From Sphingomonadales bacterium (lineage in GTDB: Bacteria; Pseudomonadota; Alphaproteobacteria; Sphingomonadales; Kordiimonadaceae), in the NCBI GenBank assembly GCA_011088215.1, contig JAALKD010000027.1, positions 1 through 42,959 of the forward strand: a stretch of DNA of 42,959 nucleotides, read 5' to 3'. This document shows positions 25,842 through 34,022 of this stretch, one piece after another. The stretch's first letter is position 1, and each line of letters starts with the position of its first letter. Position numbers and translations under genes: made by a program. The notes under the pieces are model-generated. The model was not told where the DNA came from. It saw only the letters and a list, made by a program, of their open reading frames with translations, and did not search any database.

Positions 25842-26771
25842 TTATACTCTCTTACCAAAATTCCATATAGTCACCCGCAGTTCACCACCGTCCAGATGAG
25901 TTACCGCATTCAGGGAAAGACCTGCAGCTGCGCCCCAACCGGCAATTTCCTCTTCAGAGAACCCAAGTCTTCGATGCGCGTGCTGGTCCCGCAGAAACTC
26001 TTGGCTATGCGGAGCAAAATCGGCGATCAACATCATGCCGCCATCCGACAGTGCGCGCCCTGCCTCACCCAGTGCCTTCGCCGGTTCTTCGGCAAAATGA
26101 AGCACCTGATGAAACAAAATAAGATCCTGACTACCGTCCACCACACCCAGGTCATACATATCACCGAGACGCACCTGACAATGGCCGTATGCCCCACCGT
26201 CCAATTGCGAACGTGCGATCGCCAACATTGCCCGGGACACGTCCAGGCCAAGCGCCTGATCTGCCAGCGGTGCAAATAACTGCAACATACGTCCGGTACC
26301 CGTACCCAAGTCTAGAAGAGTACTCACCCGGGCGCCGCCCTGTTGCGCCAAAAGTGCTGCTTCAACCTGCTCCTCGGACACATGCAGCGAACGAAGCGTA
26401 TCCCAGTCATGAGCGTTGGCGTCAAAATATGCCTGTGCACGAGTAGCGCGTTCCAAGCGAATCGCCGCTAGCTGGTCAATATCGGCTGAAAAAACAGTGT
26501 CACTATCATCCAACAGGTCAACAATTGTCGAATTCAGACGCCCTGATGGCCCGTCCTGCGACAACCGATAAAACACCTGAGTACCCTCTTGAATACGATC
26601 CAACAGGCCAGATTCGCCCATTAATTTCAGATGACGCGACACCCGAGGCTGGCTTTGCTCTAAAATTTGGACGAGTTCACCAACGGTCAATTCTCCCTTT
26701 GAAAGCAAGGCGATAATGCGCAATCGGGTCGCTTCACCCGCGCCGCGCAATGCTGTCAAAAGTTGTTCCAT
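25842..26771 (-). CDS. ArsR-family regulator fused to SAM-dependent methyltransferase
   Basis: This 309-residue protein has an ArsR winged-helix domain at about 5-75 (LLSKGELTVGELVQ, then SQPRVSRHLKLM as recognition helix) and a class I methyltransferase fold at about 140-290, with the SAM-binding loop DLGTGTG at 154-160 and LGLDVSRAMLAIARSQ after it. There are no metal-binding cysteines in the ArsR part. It is the first gene of the operon with metF and both metH genes and has a 30-bp palindrome 23 bases upstream. In proteobacteria an ArsR-family protein, SahR, represses methionine-cycle genes and responds to S-adenosylhomocysteine. By context this is a SahR-like autoregulated repressor, perhaps using the methyltransferase fold as its SAH/SAM sensor. 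That function is inferred; an active methyltransferase is not excluded. Confidence 0.88.
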   Translation of the reverse strand: MEQLLTALRGAGEATRLRIIALLSKGELTVGELVQILEQSQPRVSRHLKLMGESGLLDRIQEGTQVFYRLSQDGPSGRLNSTIVDLLDDSDTVFSADIDQLAAIRLERATRAQAYFDANAHDWDTLRSLHVSEEQVEAALLAQQGGARVSTLLDLGTGTGRMLQLFAPLADQALGLDVSRAMLAIARSQLDGGAYGHCQVRLGDMYDLGVVDGSQDLILFHQVLHFAEEPAKALGEAGRALSDGGMMLIADFAPHSQEFLRDQHAHRRLGFSEEEIAGWGAAAGLSLNAVTHLDGGELRVTIWNFGKRV

Positions 26772-26793
26772 CTGGCCCTCACTACAGTGTGGA

Positions 26794-26823
26794 TACTTAT
26801 ATAAAGATTTCTTTATATAAGTA
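26794..26823. promoter_or_regulatory. 30-bp palindromic operator of the methionine operon
   Basis: Two perfect 14-base arms, TACTTATATAAAGA (26794-26807) and TCTTTATATAAGTA (26810-26823), flank a central TT. The site begins 23 bases upstream of the regulator's ATG. It overlaps A/T-rich sequence that would hold the promoter, so a bound repressor would block transcription of the regulator, metF and metH. It is the longest exact inverted repeat I noticed in the window. No B12 or SAM riboswitch fold was seen in this leader. Confidence 0.85.
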
Positions 26824-26968
26824 AAGGTGTTTCGATTAACGATCCTCTCCTCAAAAAGTGATGGATCTAACCTTTTGGATATAGCGAAAGCTTGGTAAAG
26901 AGGCGTTCGGCCTAGGTGTTTTTTGCATGTAAGCCAACCATTGGTATGATTTAGTTATTGAGATATTT

Positions 26969-27742
26969 ATGATTTCGACGAAATTCTTGCGTACCTGCTT
27001 GGCAGCAACGCTTTTGATTGCAACAACAGCCTGCGCATCCGGTTCGGCCAATATAGATACAGACACACGCGATCCGTATGAAGGACTGAACCGCAAAATC
27101 TTTGCCTTCAACAAGACTTTCGACCGAAATATTTTAAGGCCAATTTCATCGGCGTATAAATTTGTCATGCCAGATCCGTTGGAAGACGGCATCAGCAATG
27201 CCATGCGCAACCTGCGCGAACCGTGGGTTTTCATTAATGACATCCTGCAACTCAAATTGAAGCGTGCGCTGACAACACTCACGCGCTTTACGCTGAATTC
27301 AACAGTTGGTGCAGCGGGTCTGTTCAAAGTTTCTGACGGAATGGACATTCCCTATCATTCAGAGGACCTTGGCCAAACCTTTGCGGTTTGGGGCATAAAA
27401 GAAAGCCCCTATTTCATCATTCCCTTTGTCGGGCCTTCTACCAACCGGGATTTCGTCGGCTTTGCTGGGTATTTTTTCCTCGATCCGGTTACCATTACGC
27501 TCAACAACGAAGGCCAGTCTGATCTGTCGCTGATACGAACAGGTGTCGATGCGCTGGACACTCGGGTTCGACTGCACGACTCGCTGGACGACCTATACAA
27601 AGAAGACGACCCTTATGTGGTAATGCGCTCGTTGTATCTGCAAAACCGCCGCTTCGAGATATATGACGGCGACCCACCAGCGGATGAAGCGGAAGAAGAT
27701 TTCTTTGATGATCTGGAAGAAGAAGACGAAGGCGGAAACTGA
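26969..27742 (+). CDS. mlaA: MlaA/VacJ-family lipoprotein
   Basis: This 257-residue outer-membrane lipoprotein removes misplaced phospholipids from the outer leaflet in the Mla pathway. The signal peptide ends in a lipobox-like TTAC with acylated Cys22. The MlaA core follows: DPYEGLNRKIFAFN at about 35-48, SAMRNLREP-like SNAMRNLREPWVFINDILQ, RFTLNSTVGAAGLFKV, then EDLGQTFAVWG and PYFIIPFVGPSTNRDFVG. The C-terminus is strongly acidic (DEAEEDFFDDLEEEDEGG), an unusual tail for the family. No other mla genes are next to it. It converges on the binding-protein gene at 27764, 21 bases away. Confidence 0.93.
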   Translation: MISTKFLRTCLAATLLIATTACASGSANIDTDTRDPYEGLNRKIFAFNKTFDRNILRPISSAYKFVMPDPLEDGISNAMRNLREPWVFINDILQLKLKRALTTLTRFTLNSTVGAAGLFKVSDGMDIPYHSEDLGQTFAVWGIKESPYFIIPFVGPSTNRDFVGFAGYFFLDPVTITLNNEGQSDLSLIRTGVDALDTRVRLHDSLDDLYKEDDPYVVMRSLYLQNRRFEIYDGDPPADEAEEDFFDDLEEEDEGGN

Positions 27743-27763
27743 AGACATCAGGACACTAAGCTA

Positions 27764-28591
27764 TCATTTTGCCAGTGAGCCCTCACAGTTCAGGGTCTCC
27801 GAAATACCGTATTGTTGCTTAATCGCACGCAATTTTTGCGAAAAGATCGGATTTTCTGTGATGGTTTTCAGCCGCTCGCCTAGCTGTTTGTGGCTAGAAG
27901 AGGCGGACATGGAAATGGCGATAGGCAGCTGCTCGATATAATAAGGCTCGGCAAACTGCCGCCAATCACGTCCCGAGATTGTATTTTTCGGCCCTAGTCC
28001 GGCTTTAAAAGCGCCCCAAATTGCGTCATTAATAATGAAAGCGTCCAACCGACCGCGCAGTGCCATATTATACATGATGTGGGTCTGGGCAACCTGCACA
28101 CCTGTAACCTTTATTTTTGGCAAGACACTGCGGGAAAAATACCCACCGCCGGGGTAAGCAACCCGCATCCCATTTAGGTCATCCACCGATTTAACCGGAT
28201 TGGCTTTCAGCGAAGCAATACCAGTTTTCAGGCAGGCAATATCAGTTAAATTGACAATGTTGGACAGCAGGCGCGGATCACGGTAGCTGACAGTGAAATC
28301 ATAACGACCATTTTCCATATCCCGCTGCACCCGAGGGATTTTATTGATTATGATATCTATTTTGACATCAAACGTGTCTTCGACGGCACCGACAATTTCA
28401 ACAATAACGCCCTTGTTTTCGCCTTCCTCCACCCAGCCGAAAGGAAACCAGTCAATAACACCGAAAATGGGTCGATTATTTTGTGCACTGGCCGCAGTTG
28501 AAAATGCCGTAACAGTAACAAACAATGCTATTAGCGAGCATATACGCACGTCATTCCTTCTGACCCCCCGGCTTTTGACCCCCAAAAACAT
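27764..28591 (-). CDS. Orphan periplasmic binding protein (SBP_bac_3-like)
   Basis: This 275-residue exported protein starts at ATG 28591. The signal peptide is long (about 37 residues, ending ASAQN). The mature part has two-lobe binding-protein features: FGVIDWFPFGWVEEGENKGV, an ENGRYDFTVSYRDPR segment typical of the inter-lobe region, VDDLNGMRVAYPGGGY and RGRLDAFIINDAIWG. It resembles family 3 solute-binding proteins, which bind amino acids or related ligands, but no permease or ATPase partner lies nearby. It begins 14 bases after ettA on the same strand and may be read through from it. It is a distant counterpart of the frameshifted binding protein at 14760-15532. The ligand is unknown. 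Confidence 0.75.
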   Translation of the reverse strand: MFLGVKSRGVRRNDVRICSLIALFVTVTAFSTAASAQNNRPIFGVIDWFPFGWVEEGENKGVIVEIVGAVEDTFDVKIDIIINKIPRVQRDMENGRYDFTVSYRDPRLLSNIVNLTDIACLKTGIASLKANPVKSVDDLNGMRVAYPGGGYFSRSVLPKIKVTGVQVAQTHIMYNMALRGRLDAFIINDAIWGAFKAGLGPKNTISGRDWRQFAEPYYIEQLPIAISMSASSSHKQLGERLKTITENPIFSQKLRAIKQQYGISETLNCEGSLAK

Positions 28592-28605
28592 AATTTCAGT
28601 ACAAA

Positions 28606-30276
28606 TTAGCGCGAAAACTTCCGGTATTTGATCCGATGAGGCTGGGTTGCGTCTACACCCAAGCGGCGTTTTTTGTCTTCTTCATACATTTCGAAATTGC
28701 CTTCGAACCATTCCACGTGGCTGTCGCCTTCAAAGGCCAGAATGTGAGTTGCAATGCGATCGAGAAAGAAGCGGTCGTGACTGATTACCACAGCACAGCC
28801 AGCGAAGTTTTCAAGCGCTTCCTCAAGAGCCGCCAGCGTTTCGGTGTCCAGATCGTTGGTTGGCTCATCCAAAAGCAGCACATTACCGCCCTCTTTGAGC
28901 ATTTTAGCCAAATGCACCCGGTTACGCTCACCGCCAGACAGCAGGCCCACTTTCTTCTGCTGGTCGCCGCCTTTGAAGTTAAAGGCCCCCACATAGGCGC
29001 GGGTGCTAACCTCTCGCTTGCCGAAAGTGAAAATATCATGGCCGCCCGAAATTTCTTCCCAAACGTTTTTACTCGCATCAAGTGCGTCGCGGCTCTGGTC
29101 CACATAGCCCAGATGCACGGTATCACCGACGGTGATCGAACCCTTGTCTGCTTTTTCCTGGCCAGTGATCAGCTTAAACAGCGTGGTTTTACCCGCGCCG
29201 TTGGCCCCGATGATGCCTACTATGCCGCCCGGTGGCAGGCTAAAGGTCAGATCATCAAACAATAGTTTGTCACCAAAGGCTTTGGTCAGGCCTTCCGCTT
29301 CGATCACCTTGCCGCCAAGGCGTGCGGGTGGTTGGATTTTAATCTGCGCTGGACCGTTAACGCGGTCCTGCTGAGTTTTGAGCATTTCATCGTATGCCTT
29401 GATCCGTGCTTTTGATTTGGCCTGGCGCGCCTTGGGGCTTTGCCTTATCCAGTCAAGCTCGTCGTTCATGGCTTTTTGGCGCGCTACGTCGGCGCGCTCG
29501 TCCTGCGCCATACGCTTGGTCTTCATCTCAAGCCATGCGCTATAATTGCCCTCAAATGGAATACCTTGCCCACGGTCAAGTTCCAGCACCCATCCAACTA
29601 CGTTATCAAGGAAATAACGGTCGTGGGTGACAAGGATCACGCAGCCTTTATAGTTCTGCAAATGGTTTTCCAGCCACGCGACGGTTTCGGCGTCCAAGTG
29701 GTTGGTTGGTTCATCCAGTAGAAGAATATCTGGTTTTTCCAGCAGCAGCTTACACAGTGCAACCCGGCGTTTCTCGCCGCCGGACAGGTTATCAATTGCC
29801 CAGTCGTTGGGCGGGCAACATAGCGCATCCATCGCCACTTCGGCTTCTGATTGCAGGTCCCAAGCGTCCGCCGCATCAACCTTTTCCTGCAACTCACCCA
29901 TTTTGGCTAGCAGGTCCATATTTTCCGGGTCTTCGCCGTAGGCCATGGCGCACTCGTTAAAGTCATCGACCAGCTTCTGGGTCGCAGCCATACCGTCCAT
30001 TACGTTACCAAGCACGTCTTTCGAGGGGTCGAGCTCTGGTTCCTGAGACAGATATCCGACTTTAATGCCTTCAGCAGCCCACGCTTCGCCGCCAAATTCC
30101 TTTTCCTGGCCCGCAATAATACGCATCAGCGTAGATTTACCTGCACCGTTCTGGCCGATAATCGCGATCTTTGCGTCGGGCAGGAAATTGAGGCTGATGC
30201 CCTTCAGAACCTCTTTGCCACCAGGATATTTCTTGGTGAGCTTTTGCATTTGATAAACATACTGATAAGCAGCCAT
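28606..30276 (-). CDS. ettA: Energy-dependent translational throttle protein EttA (ABC-F)
   Basis: This 556-residue ABC-F ATPase binds the ribosomal E site and couples translation to ATP levels. There are two ABC domains: the first with IGQNGAGKST and LSGGEKRRVALCKLL, the second with IGANGAGKTT and LSGGERNRVHLAKML. The inter-domain linker (about 240-320) is rich in basic and charged residues. The length is almost that of E. coli EttA (555). The ATG at 30276 gives the normal start (MAAYQYVYQMQ); upstream in-frame codons to 30315 are unlikely. There are no membrane segments, so it is not a transporter. Confidence 0.95.
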   Translation of the reverse strand: MAAYQYVYQMQKLTKKYPGGKEVLKGISLNFLPDAKIAIIGQNGAGKSTLMRIIAGQEKEFGGEAWAAEGIKVGYLSQEPELDPSKDVLGNVMDGMAATQKLVDDFNECAMAYGEDPENMDLLAKMGELQEKVDAADAWDLQSEAEVAMDALCCPPNDWAIDNLSGGEKRRVALCKLLLEKPDILLLDEPTNHLDAETVAWLENHLQNYKGCVILVTHDRYFLDNVVGWVLELDRGQGIPFEGNYSAWLEMKTKRMAQDERADVARQKAMNDELDWIRQSPKARQAKSKARIKAYDEMLKTQQDRVNGPAQIKIQPPARLGGKVIEAEGLTKAFGDKLLFDDLTFSLPPGGIVGIIGANGAGKTTLFKLITGQEKADKGSITVGDTVHLGYVDQSRDALDASKNVWEEISGGHDIFTFGKREVSTRAYVGAFNFKGGDQQKKVGLLSGGERNRVHLAKMLKEGGNVLLLDEPTNDLDTETLAALEEALENFAGCAVVISHDRFFLDRIATHILAFEGDSHVEWFEGNFEMYEEDKKRRLGVDATQPHRIKYRKFSR

Positions 30277-30368
30277 AGCGCGCGCCTTTAAATTGGAAAT
30301 TTGATTGCGCCTCAATTAGCGCAGATGCCCAGTGTTAACAAGGTAGATTCACCAACCGTCGTCAGAAT

Positions 30369-30785
30369 CTAATCCTCGTCAGAACCGAAAGTCTGGTGCG
30401 TCGGCAAGCCGTCCTGCATATGCACCCACGGCTGGCGGTTTTTTACATAAGTGTGGCCTCCTGGTGTGAAGTCCGCTGCATCGTCCAAGAGCACCATATG
30501 CAGGTGTATCTCGTCGGGCCACGCCTCGCCCTCAAACGACACTGCGCTGCCGCATTTATTGCAAAAGCGCCGGGTTACCCCCGGACTGGAGCGGAACACT
30601 GTCAGCTCCTCGCCAGTGATCAGTACCGAGGCCTTGTCAAACCCGGCGTAGGTGGCGAAGGCAGCACTGGTGGCCTTCTGACAGCTGGGGCAATGGCAAT
30701 GGCCAACCCACTTAGGTTCGCCCATGACCTCAATCTTGACGGCGCCACACAAGCATTTACCTAAATGATCAGGTTCCATACTCAT
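30369..30785 (-). CDS. GFA-family (DUF636) zinc protein
   Basis: This 138-residue protein belongs to the glutathione-dependent formaldehyde-activating enzyme (GFA) / Mss4-like fold. The metal-binding cysteines are all visible: Cys11 and Cys13 in KCLCGAV, Cys30, Cys32 and Cys35 in HCHCPSCQ, and Cys75 and Cys78 in CNKCGS. Family members are annotated as formaldehyde-glutathione condensing enzymes, but that activity is doubtful for many of them. The start at ATG 30785 overlaps the TGA of the GST gene by four bases (ATGA), so it is coupled to a glutathione-using enzyme. An ATG at 30779 is an alternative. Confidence 0.88.
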   Translation of the reverse strand: MSMEPDHLGKCLCGAVKIEVMGEPKWVGHCHCPSCQKATSAAFATYAGFDKASVLITGEELTVFRSSPGVTRRFCNKCGSAVSFEGEAWPDEIHLHMVLLDDAADFTPGGHTYVKNRQPWVHMQDGLPTHQTFGSDED

Positions 30786-31453
30786 TTCTGCTTCTCGTCT
30801 GCCTTTTGGCCGAAAAACTTGGCGACAGACTTGTCTGCCCGCGCTTTACTGGCCCGGTAAATGTCAGTTTTTTTTGCGTTTTCCCAATAAGCATTCAGCG
30901 TGGTGTATGCCTCAAGGCCCGGCACACCAAACCGAGGCATCAACCGCTCGAACCAATAAAGCTGCGACATAATTGCAGCATCAGCATGGCTCCAGCTATC
31001 GCCCAACGCATATTGCTCGCCCTCAATGCAATAATCCAGATACCGAAGCGCCTCCGGCAGCGCTCGTTCCTTGGCGTCTGCCATTTCCTCATCGGTGGCA
31101 GTGCCGCCAAAAGCGACCTTGCCCATCGGGCCAATGGCACCCGTGTAATATATATCCAGCACCCGAACGATACGGTTAGCTTTGGCGGCAACCATGGGGT
31201 CTGCGGGTGTTACGCTAACGCCGCCAACTACTGCATCCAGATATTCAACGATAGACTGGCTTTCCGAGAGCGAACTGCCGTCTTCCAAAAGCAAAAAAGG
31301 TATTTTACCGAGCGGGTGGTGAGTCAAATGCTCCGGTGACTTGAAGCCGCCAACCACATCGGTCAACACCACATCCCCGGGTTTGCCTTTCATTTCCAAC
31401 GCAATGAGAATTCGCTCTACATAGGGTGAAACACTATGGCCACATAATTTCAT
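30782..31453 (-). CDS. Glutathione S-transferase
   Basis: This 223-residue enzyme starts at ATG 31453 (MKLCGHSVSPYVERILIALE), with AGGAAAGG upstream as binding site. The N-terminal thioredoxin-like domain has SPYVERI as the catalytic region, the cis-proline stretch LGKIPFLLLEDG and ESQSIVEYLD for glutathione binding. The C-terminal helical domain contains YALGDSWSHADAAIMSQLYW. It conjugates glutathione to electrophiles or reduces peroxides. It overlaps the GFA gene by four bases and lies 61 bases downstream of a second, closely similar GST gene that is interrupted. The pair looks like a tandem duplication. Confidence 0.92.
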   Translation of the reverse strand: MKLCGHSVSPYVERILIALEMKGKPGDVVLTDVVGGFKSPEHLTHHPLGKIPFLLLEDGSSLSESQSIVEYLDAVVGGVSVTPADPMVAAKANRIVRVLDIYYTGAIGPMGKVAFGGTATDEEMADAKERALPEALRYLDYCIEGEQYALGDSWSHADAAIMSQLYWFERLMPRFGVPGLEAYTTLNAYWENAKKTDIYRASKARADKSVAKFFGQKADEKQK

Positions 31454-31514
31454 TGGATAACCTTTCCTACAATAACGGCACAATTGAATGGTGCAGCCGC
31501 ATCCATAGAAAACA

Positions 31515-32174
31515 CTATTTCATCGATGCCATGACCGCATCAAGAGAAGATTGTATCCGCCTATGACATTCTACCACTAAAGGAGAGCTTCTGTTGGCCT
31601 GCCACCATGCGGTAAACTTCGGCCGTCCAGCGCAGGGGTTGATTTCATACTGGTTGAGGAAATTCTAGAAAAAATACATGTGCGGAATAAGCGCAATGTC
31701 ACCAAAAGACAATTGTTCGCCAGTGACAAAGCGTCCACCAGCCAGGGTATGCTCCAGAAAATCAAACGCCGACGGCAAACCCGTGTTAATCGCCAGCTCA
31801 ATCGCAGTTTCGTCGGGAGCAAACCGGCCAAACATGGGTCGCGACAAGGAAGCCGAATGCGGTGCTATATACTGATCAACAATCCGGGCGATCAAACGTG
31901 TCTGCACATTAGCAAGCGGGTCCGCAGGCTCCAGGTCTGGACCGCTAAATACCCTGTCAAAATATTCGACGATCATCTGCCCTTCCGGCAGGCAGGTACC
32001 ATCGTCAAGCAATAAATACGGAATTTTGCCCATTGGGCTTGCCGCCGCCAGCTCTTCTGAGCCAAACGGTGCAGGCATGCCTGGCATCTCGACTTTATCT
32101 GTTGCGCCCTTAACTACAAGAGCCAGATAAGCTCGTTCAAAATATGGGGATAAATGCACACCGTACAATTTCAT
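31515..32174 (-). pseudogene. Second glutathione S-transferase, interrupted by TAG
   Basis: The full frame runs from ATG 32174 (AAGGAGG eight bases upstream) to TAG 31515-31517, 219 codons, a normal GST length. An in-frame TAG at 31665-31667 stops it after residue 169 (IPHMYFF). The same frame resumes with NFLNQYEINP and then RPKFTAWWQANRSSP, the usual C-terminal GST helices, so the downstream sequence is still recognisable. The N-terminal half has SPYFERA, MGKIPYLLLDDG and EGQMIVEYFDRV. The missing helices contribute to the fold, so the truncated protein is probably unstable. It may be a recent pseudogene next to its intact paralogue, or a sequencing error. Confidence 0.85.
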
Positions 32175-32251
32175 CAAAATTGCCTCCTTCAGCACATCGG
32201 CAACTATTTGTCGACCGAACTTATGGCGCTATGACCTGTATCAATGGCTAT

Positions 32252-32896
32252 TCAGCTAGTCAGTTGAAAACGTGCCAAGTTGATCGCCACAAGGATCATA
32301 ATAGTGGCGATAAAACTGTCCAGGAGGCGCCAGGTAATGGCTTTCTGAAACAGCGGCGCGGCTTTCTTTCCGCCGAAAGCAAGGCCGTAAAACCACACGG
32401 CGGACGCCGCAATAGCGCCAGCCAAAAATGCACCGCGCTCAACGTCAGTATCATATTGAACACTGACGCCACCGATTAGAACCATCGTATCCATGTAAAC
32501 CCAAGGATTCAGCAACGAAAAAGCCGCCGCATGTAACATGGCCGTGCGCATTGTGCCACCCGCAGCACTGCCCGCAGCCTCTTCCATTCGGTTACCATCA
32601 ATGATGTCTGGATTGATCGCTGACCGGACACTGCGGATAGCAAACCAAGTCAGAAAGACGACACCGCCCCAGCCTAACCATGTGGACAATGTATCGTTAC
32701 CGGCGATAAAACGCCCAACGCCCATCACGCCGAGCGTAATCAGGGTTGCGTCAGCGGCAAAACAAACACTTGCCACGGGCACAGCGTGGCGCTGGCGAAT
32801 ACCCTGGCGCAGCACATAAGCATTTTGCGGCCCAATCGCGACAATAAGCCCGATAGAGATAACAAAACCTTCAAGCAATGTAAGCATTGTGTTCAT
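32252..32896 (-). CDS. LysE/ArgO-family amino-acid exporter
   Basis: This 214-residue inner-membrane protein has six predicted membrane helices. It starts at ATG 32896 (MNTMLTLLEGFVISIGLIVAIGPQNAYVLRQG). GPQNAYVLRQ is the classic LysE/ArgO signature, and ATLITLGVMGVGRFIA and SLLNPWVYMDTMVLIGG follow the family pattern. Members export lysine, arginine or related basic amino acids. It reads in the same direction as the interrupted GST gene, 77 bases downstream. No LysG-type regulator is next to it. The substrate is inferred from the family only. Confidence 0.92.
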   Translation of the reverse strand: MNTMLTLLEGFVISIGLIVAIGPQNAYVLRQGIRQRHAVPVASVCFAADATLITLGVMGVGRFIAGNDTLSTWLGWGGVVFLTWFAIRSVRSAINPDIIDGNRMEEAAGSAAGGTMRTAMLHAAAFSLLNPWVYMDTMVLIGGVSVQYDTDVERGAFLAGAIAASAVWFYGLAFGGKKAAPLFQKAITWRLLDSFIATIMILVAINLARFQLTS

Positions 32897-32995
32897 GCTT
32901 CCTCGTCGCATACAAGATTGGGTGCTTCAACCACATGATTTCTAGTGGCAAGACAACCTTACCTTAATCACGAATTAGGCGGATTGTGACACGCC

Positions 32996-33997
32996 TTAAA
33001 AGTGTCGCCCTAGCCAATCCAGCAGCGATGCATTTACATCATCAGCGCGCTCCAGCTGAGTCCAGTGACCGCAGCCCGCATAATCAATGCGTTCATAAGG
33101 TTCACACAGGTTTTCCATGCCGTCCGCCAACCTTGGCGGGCACACGCCGTCACGCTCGGCGGTATACATCAAGCACGGTTTCTCAACTTTCGGCAGCCTG
33201 CCGTCCACAAGGAATTGTTTTTGCTTTTCCCAGTTACCTGCCATATTGCGGTACCAGTGCAGCGGCCCGGTCATTCCGTTTCTGGAATAACCATCAACAA
33301 AATAAGCCAGTTCTTCATCGCTGAGCAGTAACTCACCGATCGTTGCCTCATCGGCTGCCTGCAACAGGGTGACCAGGTCGATGCTTTTCATCGCCTGAAT
33401 TACTTCTGGTCGTATGGGTTTTTTCAGCTGTCTTCCACCGGTGCCGCTACGCAGGAAAAAGCTAAAGGTTGCCACCAGGTCTTTTTCCAGAATTGGCTCG
33501 CATGCCCCTTCTGTCTGGTAGCGCACAATATACATATTTTCGCCCAGAGTTTGGCGAAACAACGTAATCGGATCGATCGGAAAATGGCGCATCAGCGGCA
33601 CGTTCATGCCCACACAACCCTTCACCCGATCGCCGATGTAAAAGGGTGTTTGCCACAGTACAATGGCACCCCAATCATGGCCCACCAACACCGCATCGTC
33701 CAATCCGTAATGGTCTTGAATGGCGGCGATATCACCGGTCAATTTGGCCATGGTGTAATGGAGTGCGCCGTCCGGCGCGTCCGAACGGCCATATCCTCGC
33801 CCATCATGGGTAAACACCGGATAACCGGCAGCGGCTAGTGCGGCCATCTGCTTCTTCCAACCAATCGCGAAGTCAGGCCAGCCGTGCAAAAACATAACCG
33901 CTGGCTTATCGGTGGCATTCGGCGCAGGCCCATCCCGGTAGACCGCCAGCTTTACACCATCATTGTCCACATAGTCAGGGTTATAAAAATCAATCAT
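32996..33997 (-). CDS. Alpha/beta hydrolase, epoxide-hydrolase type
   Basis: This 333-residue enzyme starts at ATG 33997. HGWPD at 38-42 supplies the oxyanion hole and VGHDWGA carries Asp108 as the nucleophile, as in epoxide hydrolases and haloalkane dehalogenases rather than serine esterases. YTAERDG probably holds the acid and CGHWTQLER the catalytic His near the C-terminus. A cap domain lies between about 145 and 250. Epoxide hydrolases would also show tyrosines in the cap; YFVDGYSRNGMTGPLHWYRN contains candidates, which favours that assignment. There is no signal peptide. It lies 25 bases downstream of the NSS symporter gene. Confidence 0.87.
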   Translation of the reverse strand: MIDFYNPDYVDNDGVKLAVYRDGPAPNATDKPAVMFLHGWPDFAIGWKKQMAALAAAGYPVFTHDGRGYGRSDAPDGALHYTMAKLTGDIAAIQDHYGLDDAVLVGHDWGAIVLWQTPFYIGDRVKGCVGMNVPLMRHFPIDPITLFRQTLGENMYIVRYQTEGACEPILEKDLVATFSFFLRSGTGGRQLKKPIRPEVIQAMKSIDLVTLLQAADEATIGELLLSDEELAYFVDGYSRNGMTGPLHWYRNMAGNWEKQKQFLVDGRLPKVEKPCLMYTAERDGVCPPRLADGMENLCEPYERIDYAGCGHWTQLERADDVNASLLDWLGRHF

Positions 33998-34022
33998 TGT
34001 TGTCCCTTCCCGTTTTCCGCCA

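Noticed and set aside
26772..26968. B12 or SAM riboswitch upstream of the methionine operon
   Set aside because: The leader of the regulator gene holds only the 30-bp palindrome and is too short for a cobalamin riboswitch. No B12-box-like sequence was seen.
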